Shown here piece by piece: positions 43,324 through 50,752 of a stretch of 64,000 nt of DNA. Numbering within the stretch: the first letter of the stretch is position 1; each line of letters opens with the position of its first letter. Origin of the DNA: Stappia sp. TSB10P1A (lineage in GTDB: Bacteria > Pseudomonadota > Alphaproteobacteria > Rhizobiales > Stappiaceae); assembly GCF_900185725.1 (NCBI RefSeq), contig NZ_FYAU01000018.1, positions 1 through 64,000 of the forward strand, read 5' to 3'. The translations under genes were made by a program, and so were the position numbers. The notes below the pieces were generated by a model. The model was not told where the DNA came from. It worked only from the letters and a program-made list of their open reading frames with translations, and ran no database searches.

Positions 43324-44250
43324 TCAGGCTGACGGCTGACCGATACGGCGGCGATGCGGAGCCGCGAGACAGGCGGCGGCCAGCATCAGGCCCGAGACCG
43401 TGGCGATCATGCCGGCGGCGCTGACCGCATGGGCCGAGCCGAGCCAGAGCGGTCCATAGCCGGCGAGCACATAGCCGAGCACCGCTGAGAGCGCCGCGAA
43501 TCCGGTGCTCCAGGCCACCTGGTGCTCCAGCCGCTCGGTCATCAGCCGGGCGGTGGCCGGCGGGCAGATGAACATGGCGATGACGATGATCGAGCCGACC
43601 GCATCGAAGGCGGCGACGGCGGCCACTGCCGAGGCGGCGACCAGCGCCAGGCCGATCAGGCGGACCGGCAGGCCGAGCGTTGCGGCAAAGCCCTCGTCGA
43701 AGGTGGAGAGCTTCAGCGGCCGCCAGAACACCAGCATCAGCACGGTGATCAGGGCGGCGACCAGCGCGATGCGCGGCAGTTCCGGCGGCAGTGAGGCAAG
43801 GGCAACCGGGTCCAGCAGCGAGCTCCAACCGGTGGCGTCGAACCAGATCAGGCTCTCCAGATTGCCCATCAGCGCGTGCTCGACATCGAGATGGACGCCG
43901 CTGGTGTCGCTCTGCTCCAGCAGCAGCACGCCGCCGGCGAACATTGCCGTGAACACGACGCCCATCGCCGCGCCCGGCTCGATGCGGCCGAGCCGGCGGA
44001 TCGTCTCGATCAGCAGGACCGCGATCAGCGAGGCTCCGGCGGCGCCCAGCAGCATCGGCAGGCTGGCAAGGCTGCCGGTGACCAGGAAGGCGACGACGAT
44101 GCCCGGCAGCACGACATGGCTGATCGCATCGCCGATCAGCGCCTGCCGGCGCAGGATCAGGAAGTTGCCCGGCAGCGCGCAGGCGATCGCCGCGAGCACG
44201 CCGATCAGGATCGGGGTCAGCGAGAGCTGGACGAAGTCGGCGCCCATCAT
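43324..44250 (-). CDS. mntD: Manganese/metal ABC importer permease (MntD-like)
   Basis: This 308-residue permease of the ABC-3 family has eight or nine hydrophobic segments. Blocks are FLILRRQALIGDAISHVVLPGI near the N-terminus and IVIAMFICPPATARLM near the C-terminus. The ATG at 44250 overlaps the mntC stop by ATGA. It is the last gene of the metal importer operon. Confidence 0.9.
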   Translation of the reverse strand: MMGADFVQLSLTPILIGVLAAIACALPGNFLILRRQALIGDAISHVVLPGIVVAFLVTGSLASLPMLLGAAGASLIAVLLIETIRRLGRIEPGAAMGVVFTAMFAGGVLLLEQSDTSGVHLDVEHALMGNLESLIWFDATGWSSLLDPVALASLPPELPRIALVAALITVLMLVFWRPLKLSTFDEGFAATLGLPVRLIGLALVAASAVAAVAAFDAVGSIIVIAMFICPPATARLMTERLEHQVAWSTGFAALSAVLGYVLAGYGPLWLGSAHAVSAAGMIATVSGLMLAAACLAAPHRRRIGQPSA

Positions 44251-45491
44251 GCGTCCTCCCGGCGGTGCCGCGCCGCGGCGTCGGCCAGCAAGCGGTCGAT
44301 CTCGGCGATCTCGTCACCCGTCATCACGGCCGCAATCGGGGTGAGCCCGTCATAGCGGTGGCTCAGCGGGTCGTCCCGGTGGATGCGGCGGGCGACCTCG
44401 AACCGGCGTTCGTCGAGCAGCGCGCGGGTCGCTTCGAGGCGCCCGGCTTCGGTCGGCACGCGGTCGGGGCGGATCAACCCTTCCCGGCGCAGAACCTTCA
44501 AGGTGAGCGGATCGAAGATCGGCTCGCCGCGGGCCAGCGACAGCAGGCCCTGGCGGCGATGCAGACGCAACTGGAACCGGCGGTGGCGGAGGGCGGCGGC
44601 CAGAACGCCGCGCGCCGGCGCCAGCAGCAGCGAGACGAGAAACAGCGAGAAGGCGACGAGCACGATGATCGGGCCGGTCGGCAGGCCGGGCGCGGCGGCC
44701 GACATCGCGGCGCCGACATAGCCGGACAGGCCGCCGATGGCGCCGGCGATCAGCACCACATGGTCGGTGCGCTCGCTCCACAGGCGGGCTGCGACCGGCG
44801 GCACAATCAGCAGGGCGACCACCAGCACGAGGCCGACGATCTTCAGCCCCGCGACGGTAACGGCCAGCACCAGCAGCATCATGGCAAGGTCGATGCGGCG
44901 AGTGTTCAGTCCGAGGGCGGCGGCAAAGCCCGGATCGAAGGAGACCAGGGTCATCGGCCGGCGCAAGGCCACGAGAGCGAGAACGGCAAGGACGCCGCCA
45001 AGCGCGATCACCACCGCGTCCTGATAGAGCATGCCGGCGGTGGAGCCGAGCAGGAACCCTTCAAGCCCGGCCTGCCGCCCCTGCGACAGGGTCTGGATCA
45101 CCGTCAGCAGGACGATGCCGAAGCCGAAGAAGACCGAGAGAACCGCGCCGATCGCGGTGTCCTCGGCAAGGCGGGTGTGACGGGTGATCCACTCGACGCA
45201 CAGAAGACCAAGGCCGGCCGACAGGGCCGAACCGGCCAGGAGGCCGACGAGGCTGCGGCCGTCGAGGCCGAAGGCGACCATGACCAGGAAAGCGATACCG
45301 ACGCCGGGCAGCGTCGCATGGGCGATGGCATCGCTGAGCAGGGCGCGCTTGCGCAGAAACAGGAAGGTGCCGCCGGCACCCGCAGCAATGCCGAGCAGGC
45401 TGGCGCCGATGGCGACAAGGCCCGCATTGTAGCCGGCTTGCAGCAGCAGTGCTGACAGAAACGCCTCGATCGGGGAGCCCGGCACCGGCAT
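44247..45491 (-). CDS. mntC: Manganese/metal ABC importer permease with C-terminal extension (MntC-like)
   Basis: This 414-residue protein has a normal ABC-3 permease part (about residues 1-300; FLRKRALLSDAIAHATLPGVG and VVALLIVPPVAARLW). It is followed by a cytoplasmic tail of about 110 residues (RLHRRQGLLSLARGE, then helices around LTLKVLRREGLIRPD) that looks winged-helix-like. The tail is absent from mntD; similar tails occur in some alphaproteobacterial manganese permeases. The start shares one base with the mntB stop (TGATG). Confidence 0.9.
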   Translation of the reverse strand: MPVPGSPIEAFLSALLLQAGYNAGLVAIGASLLGIAAGAGGTFLFLRKRALLSDAIAHATLPGVGIAFLVMVAFGLDGRSLVGLLAGSALSAGLGLLCVEWITRHTRLAEDTAIGAVLSVFFGFGIVLLTVIQTLSQGRQAGLEGFLLGSTAGMLYQDAVVIALGGVLAVLALVALRRPMTLVSFDPGFAAALGLNTRRIDLAMMLLVLAVTVAGLKIVGLVLVVALLIVPPVAARLWSERTDHVVLIAGAIGGLSGYVGAAMSAAAPGLPTGPIIVLVAFSLFLVSLLLAPARGVLAAALRHRRFQLRLHRRQGLLSLARGEPIFDPLTLKVLRREGLIRPDRVPTEAGRLEATRALLDERRFEVARRIHRDDPLSHRYDGLTPIAAVMTGDEIAEIDRLLADAAARHRREDA

Positions 45492-46324
45492 CAGCCCTGC
45501 TCCGACAGCCGCAACTGGTCGATATGGGCGGAGGCGAGCCGGCCACCATAGGTCGCCTGCAGGTTCTCCGCCGTGAAGGCGGTGGCGACCGGCCCTTCGG
45601 CAATGCGGCGGGTGTTGATCAGAAGGACCCGGTCGAAATAGGCGGTGACGGTGGCGAGGTCGTGATGGACGCAGACGACGGTGCGCGCCTCCGCCTTAAG
45701 TGCCTTGAGAACATCGATAATTGCCTTCTCGGTCGCGGCGTCGACACCGGCGAAGGGCTCGTCGAGCAGGTAGAGGTCCGCGTCCTGCGCCAGCGCGCGG
45801 GCGAGGAAGACGCGCTGCTGCTGGCCGCCGGAAAGCTGGCCGATCTGACGGTCGGCGAAATCGGTCATGCCGACGCGGGCGAGGCAGGCGAGCGCGCGCT
45901 CGCGGTGGCTGGCGCGCACGAAGCCGAGCAGCCCGAGCTCGCGATAGAGCCCCATCAGGACGACGTCGATGACGCGGGTCGGGAAGTCCCAGTCGACCGA
46001 GGCGCGCTGCGGCACATAGGCAACCCTTGCGCGGGCCCGCTCCAGCGGCGCGCCGAAGACGGTGACCGTGCCCGACAGGCGCGGCACGATGCCGAGCGCG
46101 GCCTTGAGCAGGGTCGACTTGCCGGCGCCGTTGGGGCCGACGATGGCGATGAGGCTGTCGCGCGGGAAGGTGGCGTCGACGGAAAACACCGCCGGGCTCT
46201 CGCCATAGGAGACGGTGATCGCCCGCAGGGCCATCGCCGCCCGCGCCGCTTCGGCGCGCGCCTCGGCCTCCGCCTCCCGGTCCGCCACCAGTTCGATCCT
46301 GTCGCGCGCCTGCATCGCCGTCAC
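45491..46324 (-). CDS. mntB: Manganese/metal ABC importer ATPase (MntB-like)
   Basis: This 277-residue ATPase has Walker [10 protein letters not shown], signature [15 protein letters not shown] and Walker [13 protein letters not shown]. The family block [13 protein letters not shown] is present. An N-terminal Glu/Ala/Arg-rich helix of about 30 residues precedes the domain. It starts five bases after mntA and overlaps mntC by one base. Confidence 0.92.
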   Translation of the reverse strand: MTAMQARDRIELVADREAEAEARAEAARAAMALRAITVSYGESPAVFSVDATFPRDSLIAIVGPNGAGKSTLLKAALGIVPRLSGTVTVFGAPLERARARVAYVPQRASVDWDFPTRVIDVVLMGLYRELGLLGFVRASHRERALACLARVGMTDFADRQIGQLSGGQQQRVFLARALAQDADLYLLDEPFAGVDAATEKAIIDVLKALKAEARTVVCVHHDLATVTAYFDRVLLINTRRIAEGPVATAFTAENLQATYGGRLASAHIDQLRLSEQG

Positions 46325-46329
46325 GCTCC

Positions 46330-47331
46330 TCAGCTTCCCGCCGCCAGCCGGCCGGCCATGCCGCGCTCCGGCGCATCGCCGCCGAGTGCGCGTGAGATCA
46401 CGGTGGCGTTGTGATCGATCATGCCAGGGTAGGTGCCTTCATAGGCGCCTTCCGGGCCCATTGCATCCGAGAAGAGCTCGCCGCCGATGGCGACGGTGTG
46501 GCCCTTCGCCGCGGCGCCCTCGATCAGCGCGCGGATCGAGCGGTCTGAGACCGAGCTTTCGACGAAAACCGCACGAATCCGCCGGTCCACCAGGATGTCG
46601 ACCAGTTCGGCGACGCGCTGCAGGCCGGCCTCGCTCTGGGTCGAGATGCCCTGGATGCCGAGCACCTCGAAGCCCTGGGCGCGGCCGAAATAGCTGAAGG
46701 CGTCGTGCGCCGTCACCAGAACCCGCGCGGTTTCGGGCACGCTGGCAAAGACCGTGTCGGAATAGGCGGCGACCTGCTCCAACTCGTCAAGATAGGCTTC
46801 GGCATTGACCGAAAAGGCTTTTTCCGCCTCCGGCCGGGCGGCGACAAGCGCCTCGCGCACCGCCTCGACGACGCGCGACCACAGGCGCGGGTCCATCCAG
46901 ACATGGGGGTCGACCTTGTCGGCATAGTCGAAATGAGAGATCAGCAGCTCGCGCGGCAGGCTCTCGGCCACCGCGACGACCGGCTTGCGGGCGCCGAGCT
47001 CCTTGAGAAAGCCTTCCATCTGCGCCTCAAGGTAGAGGCCGTGCCAGAGAACGAGGTCGGCGCGGGCCATGGCGGCGATGTCGGAGCGGGTCTGGCGGTA
47101 GGCATGTGGGTCGACGCCCGCCCCCATCAGCGCGCGCACCTCGACATGATCGCCGCCGATCCGCCGCGCCGCATCGGCGATCATGCCGGTGGTAACCACG
47201 ACCGACAGCGGCCGCGCCGCCTGCGAGGCCTCGGCCCGGACCTGGCCCGGCGCGAGGGCCGCGAGCGCCAGCAGCATCAAGCCCGCCGCCAGGGCGATCC
47301 GTCGAAGCCCGTTGATAGATCCCGTTCGCAT
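46330..47331 (-). CDS. mntA: Manganese/metal ABC importer binding protein (MntA-like)
   Basis: This 333-residue cluster A-I binding protein has a signal peptide ending near VRA. The four metal ligands are visible: H in VDPHAYRQ, H in DPHVWMDP, E in VFVESSVS and D in GMIDHN. The His-rich loop of zinc-specific ZnuA is missing, which favours manganese (or iron). I chose the ATG at 47331, which has AAAGG at proper distance; an ATG three codons earlier abuts the AGG. The Fur-family-like operators upstream support metal control. Confidence 0.9.
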   Translation of the reverse strand: MRTGSINGLRRIALAAGLMLLALAALAPGQVRAEASQAARPLSVVVTTGMIADAARRIGGDHVEVRALMGAGVDPHAYRQTRSDIAAMARADLVLWHGLYLEAQMEGFLKELGARKPVVAVAESLPRELLISHFDYADKVDPHVWMDPRLWSRVVEAVREALVAARPEAEKAFSVNAEAYLDELEQVAAYSDTVFASVPETARVLVTAHDAFSYFGRAQGFEVLGIQGISTQSEAGLQRVAELVDILVDRRIRAVFVESSVSDRSIRALIEGAAAKGHTVAIGGELFSDAMGPEGAYEGTYPGMIDHNATVISRALGGDAPERGMAGRLAAGS

Positions 47332-47395
47332 GCGCTGCATCCTTTCGTGTCTCCCGGCCCGGCAGTGCCGTCGGCGGGGATGTCCCGTTGTTTTG

Positions 47396-47449
47396 AATGA
47401 TTATGAGAACCATTTGCAACTTGTCAATGCAATTGCGAATGATTTGCAA
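47396..47449 (-). promoter_or_regulatory. Two Fur/Mur-like operators before mntA
   Basis: TTGCGAATGATTTGCAA (47433-47449) is a near-perfect 17-bp palindrome (TTGC-AAT-ATT-GCAA arms). A second, imperfect 19-bp palindrome beginning AATGATTATGAG lies at 47396-47414. They sit 65-118 bases upstream of mntA within an AT-rich segment. In Hyphomicrobiales, Mur (a Fur-family repressor) controls manganese importers through sites rich in TTGCAA-type arms. Confidence 0.6.
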
Positions 47450-47496
47450 AATCAGGAGCGGGACGATGCTCGCTCCGCAGGCGGCGGGGATAAGAG

Positions 47497-47655
47497 CGAG
47501 CGCGGCGTCGGGGACAAGAGCGGGCGCGGGGCAGGTGCGGGGCAGGGGCGAGGCAGGGGCGAGGCAGGCGAGAGGCAGGCGAGAGGCAGGCGCGGGGCAG
47601 GGGCGGCGCAGGCGCGAGGCAGGCGCGGGACAGGGTTGGAGCAGGGGGCGGAGGC
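47497..47655. repeat. Purine-rich low-complexity repeat (GGCAGGCGAG-type units)
   Basis: About 160 bases are made of variants of GGGGCAGG, GGCGAGGCAG and GCGAGAGGCA, with GGCGAGAGGCA repeated back-to-back near 47568-47590. The plus strand has almost no T. It is followed by an AT-rich stretch of ATTTTGAGAA-type repeats (about 47660-47710). No gene is convincing in 47332-47826; the long open frames there are products of the biased composition. Confidence 0.7.
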
Positions 47656-47826
47656 TTGCAGAATTTTGCGAGATTTTTGCAAAATTTTGAGAAATTTTGA
47701 GAATCGGCCTCTCAAACTCTCTCAATCGTCGCAAAAACGGCGCGCCGCTTGTCGCAGCGCGCCGGAGCTTGTCGTCCGGCCCCCGAAACGGGGACAGGGC
47801 GGGAACAAGGGCGATCCGGGACGGCC

Positions 47827-49734
47827 TCAGCCGACCGGCGCGTTGTCCGCCCGCTTGACCGCGACGATGCTGGAGCGGCCGAGCGTGCCTTCGCCGTCCG
47901 GGAAGGGCGAGGCGGGATGCTGGATGCCGACGAACATGGTGCGCCGGTCGGCCGACCAGGTGAGGCCGGTCACTTCCGATCCGTGCGGGCCGGTCAGGAA
48001 GCGCTCGATGCGGCCCGTCGCCGGGTCGCCGGCCAGCATCTGGTTGTTGCCGTGACCGGCGAAGTCGCCGGCGTTGTCGTCGTCGCCGTCGGTCTGGATC
48101 CACAGCAGGCCGGTCGTATCGAACATCATGCCGTCGGGTGCGTTGAACATGTTGCCGTCATGGATGTTCGGCGAGCCGGCATAGGCGTCCTGATGGACGG
48201 TCGGATTGCCGGCCATGACGAAGAGGTCCCAGGTGAAGCCGGTGGCGGCGTGGTCGTCGCCGGCCGGATACCAGCGGACGATCTGACCATACTGGTTCTC
48301 GGCGCGCGGGTTCGGCCCGCCGACCGGGGTGTCGTCGCCGCCGGCATTCGGCTTGACGCCGCGGCGCGTGTTGTTGGTGAGCGCGCAATAGGCCTCCGCC
48401 GCCACCGGATTGACCGCGACCCATTCCGGCCGGTCCATGGTGGTGGCGCCGACCTTCGAGGCGGCGACGCGGGTGAAGACGGCGATCTCGGCCGCCGACA
48501 TGCCGGTCGTCTCCGGGGTCAGCGCGACCCACTCGCCGCTGCCGTCATCGGCGAAGCGGGCGACGAAGAGCGTGCCCTCGTCGAGCAGGGTCGAGGTGTC
48601 GCCGCCCGGCGTGTAGATGCCGGCGGACACGAACTTGTAGAGGAACTCGCCGCGCTCGTCGTCGCCCATATAGACGACGACGCGGCCGTCGCGGGTCAGA
48701 ACCGTCGCCGCGTTCTCGTGCTTGAAGCGGCCGAGGGCGGTGCGCTTGACCGGCACGGAGGTCGGGTCGGACGGGTCGATCTCGACGACATAGCCGGCCC
48801 GGTGCGGCTCGTTCGGGTTCTTCGAGACATCGAAGCGCGGGTCGAACTTCTCGTAGGAATAGACGCTCTTGGCGCCGATGCCGTAGCGCTTGAAGTGCTC
48901 GGGCAGGGCGACGGCCTCGTCGGTCGAGCCGAAATAGCCGTTGAAGTTCTCCTCGCAGGTCAGATAGGTGCCCCAGGGGGTGCGGCCCGAGCCGCAATTG
49001 TTGAAGGTGCCGAGCGAGGCGGTGCCGGTCGGATCGGCTTCGGTCTTCAACAGGTCGTGGCCGGCAGCGGGCCCCGACAGGCGCATCGGCGTGTTGTGGT
49101 CGATGCGCCGGTTGAGCGGGCTGTCGACGACGATGCGCCAGCCGTCCTCGCCTTCCGCCACTTCCATGACGGTGACGCCCTGCAGGTTCTGCAGCTTGCG
49201 CACGTCCTCAGCACTCGCCGGCGTGCCGCCGTCATTGTTCGGCAGGTTGAGCTTCGGGTTGACGTATTCGTGGTTGACCGCGATCACCTGGCGGCCGCCG
49301 ATGGTGAAGAGTTCCATGCCGTCGGTGTTTTCGCCGAAGACGCGGTCGGAGGTGGCGGCGTCGCCACCGGTCGCGTGATCGAAGGCGACCGCGTCGGAAA
49401 ACAGCGGGTCGCCCCAGCGCGCCAGCACCTGCCAGGTGTAGCCCTCCGGCACATGCACGGTGGCGTCGGTGGCGATCGGAATGGCGGTGAAGGCAAAGCG
49501 GGAGGCGGCGGCCTCGGCGGAGACGGACGACAGCAGGCCGGTCACGCCGGTGCCAAGGCCCATGGCGGCGGCGCCGGAGCCATAGACGAGGAGGCCGAGC
49601 AGGCCGCGGCGGGACAGCGCGCTGTCGACCACCTGGTCGAAGCCGGTCGTCTGCGGCGCGGGCCTGCGGGCCTCGTCGAATGCGTCGAAGGAGAAGCCTT
49701 CGAAATCAACGTCCTGTTCGGTCTTGCGATCCAT
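47827..49734 (-). CDS. phoX: PhoX-like alkaline phosphatase (DUF839), Tat-exported
   Basis: This 635-residue protein has a twin-arginine signal (LSRRGLLGLL at about residues 48-57) ending near AEAAA. A PhoX-type propeller follows with VNHEYVNPK, GTYLTCEENFNGYFG, RFKHENA and MGDDERGEFLYKFVS, where acidic residues bind calcium/iron. The ATG at 49734 has AAAGGAG seven bases before it. It would hydrolyse phosphate esters in the periplasm. The purine-rich repeat lies just past its 3' end. I saw no PHO box in its own upstream region. Confidence 0.9.
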   Translation of the reverse strand: MDRKTEQDVDFEGFSFDAFDEARRPAPQTTGFDQVVDSALSRRGLLGLLVYGSGAAAMGLGTGVTGLLSSVSAEAAASRFAFTAIPIATDATVHVPEGYTWQVLARWGDPLFSDAVAFDHATGGDAATSDRVFGENTDGMELFTIGGRQVIAVNHEYVNPKLNLPNNDGGTPASAEDVRKLQNLQGVTVMEVAEGEDGWRIVVDSPLNRRIDHNTPMRLSGPAAGHDLLKTEADPTGTASLGTFNNCGSGRTPWGTYLTCEENFNGYFGSTDEAVALPEHFKRYGIGAKSVYSYEKFDPRFDVSKNPNEPHRAGYVVEIDPSDPTSVPVKRTALGRFKHENAATVLTRDGRVVVYMGDDERGEFLYKFVSAGIYTPGGDTSTLLDEGTLFVARFADDGSGEWVALTPETTGMSAAEIAVFTRVAASKVGATTMDRPEWVAVNPVAAEAYCALTNNTRRGVKPNAGGDDTPVGGPNPRAENQYGQIVRWYPAGDDHAATGFTWDLFVMAGNPTVHQDAYAGSPNIHDGNMFNAPDGMMFDTTGLLWIQTDGDDDNAGDFAGHGNNQMLAGDPATGRIERFLTGPHGSEVTGLTWSADRRTMFVGIQHPASPFPDGEGTLGRSSIVAVKRADNAPVG

Positions 49735-50063
49735 GCTGGGACTCCTTTGCTGGCATTCTCTGCTGGTGGGGGGCCATGCTGGCTGGAGGCAGGCGGCGTG
49801 TGGCGGCCTGTGCTGGACCATAGCGGCGCTGCAACTCATGTGTGTGACGACGGCCGTTCTCCCGGCTGTCGCTCTGGTGGGGTGTGGCAGCAAGGATGCG
49901 GGGATTTTTCAACATGCAGAACCTCTCTTTGTGCAGATGAGAGGATTTTTGCGTGAAGTTAACGTAATAATACTTTTAAATTTAAGGCAGTAATGGTAGT
50001 ATAATTTTGTTTCATGAATGAATTCTGATCTGCCTGCGCGGACAAAAAGCGGATTGTAAGCAA
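49735..50063. other. Intergenic region between phoX and the orphan gene
   Basis: These 329 bases separate divergent genes. The middle part (about 49960-50010) is strongly AT-rich, likely the promoter zone. I find no CTGTCAT-like PHO half-sites and no clear hairpin terminator here. An open frame in the opposite direction runs into the region but has no supporting signals. Confidence 0.5.
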
Positions 50064-50564
50064 ATGGCCATGATGGAGATGATGGAGCCCGAACCCGAGG
50101 CGGAGACCCTCACCCTGGGCTATGCGGAGATCGTCTATACGGGGGTCTCCCTCGCGGAGGTCGGAGACGCATATGCCGAGCAGGCCTCGCGGGAGATCGC
50201 GGAGAAGATCAATGACGCTCTTCACGCGGTCCTCGATGCGGGCCTCGGCTTCAGCATTTCGGGATACGATGTCGCCCTTGAAGGGCTGACTCTCGACTTC
50301 AGCGACGTGCGCGCGGGCAGCATCATCGCGCGGTTCAAGATGGTCGGAACGGTCCTCGTCACGTCCTACACTCTCATCGCCGGCTACCCCTCCTTCAAGG
50401 AGGCGGTGCCGATGATCGCGGAAGATGTCGGCAAGGCCATCCAGTATATCCTCGACCGCGACCCCGATCCCGACCGGCGGGCGCTGAACCCGGAGCATTT
50501 CACCCTCTATTTCCGCGACGAAGACGAGTTGCTGCTGGAGATTTCCGAGAAAACGGAAAGCTGA
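50064..50564 (+). CDS. Orphan 166-residue protein of unknown function
   Basis: I do not recognise this protein. It is acidic, has no signal peptide, and starts MAMMEMMEPEPEAETLTLG; a second ATG two codons later is possible and the ribosome site is weak. A helical segment (YAEQASREIAEKINDALHAVL) is followed by strands (LGFSISGYDVALEGLTLDFS and GSIIARFKMVGTVLVTSYTLI). It is ordinary in composition for the genome. It lies between phoX and a PHO-controlled esterase and runs toward the latter, but with 188 bases between them. Confidence 0.65.
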   Translation: MAMMEMMEPEPEAETLTLGYAEIVYTGVSLAEVGDAYAEQASREIAEKINDALHAVLDAGLGFSISGYDVALEGLTLDFSDVRAGSIIARFKMVGTVLVTSYTLIAGYPSFKEAVPMIAEDVGKAIQYILDRDPDPDRRALNPEHFTLYFRDEDELLLEISEKTES

Positions 50565-50672
50565 CGCGGTTTTCCGACGGCCGCAGGGGCTCTCCCCCTT
50601 AGCCCCTGTCCCGGCCGCTCGATCCGCTCGGCCAAGCCCGTGTGACGGTGCCGCCAGGCGGATCGGGACGGG

Positions 50673-50690
50673 CTGTCAACGGCGTGTCAC
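50673..50690 (+). promoter_or_regulatory. PHO box
   Basis: CTGTCAA-CGGC-GTGTCAC gives two 7-bp half-sites separated by 4 bp, the arrangement of the PhoB-binding consensus CTGTCAT-N4-CTGTCAT. It is 62 bases before the phytase-like gene start and fits PhoB activation under phosphate limitation. Confidence 0.65.
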
Positions 50691-50752
50691 AGACCGCCCC
50701 TAACACGGGTTCCGCGTATCCGCGACCGATCGCGGTCAGGAGAGGGGAACCC

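Noticed and set aside
47749-49956. Plus-strand open frame opposite phoX
   Set aside because: Antisense shadow of a gene with a clear Tat signal and PhoX motifs.
49735-50063. PHO box in front of phoX
   Set aside because: No CTGTCAT-like half-sites with 4-bp spacing could be found on either strand.
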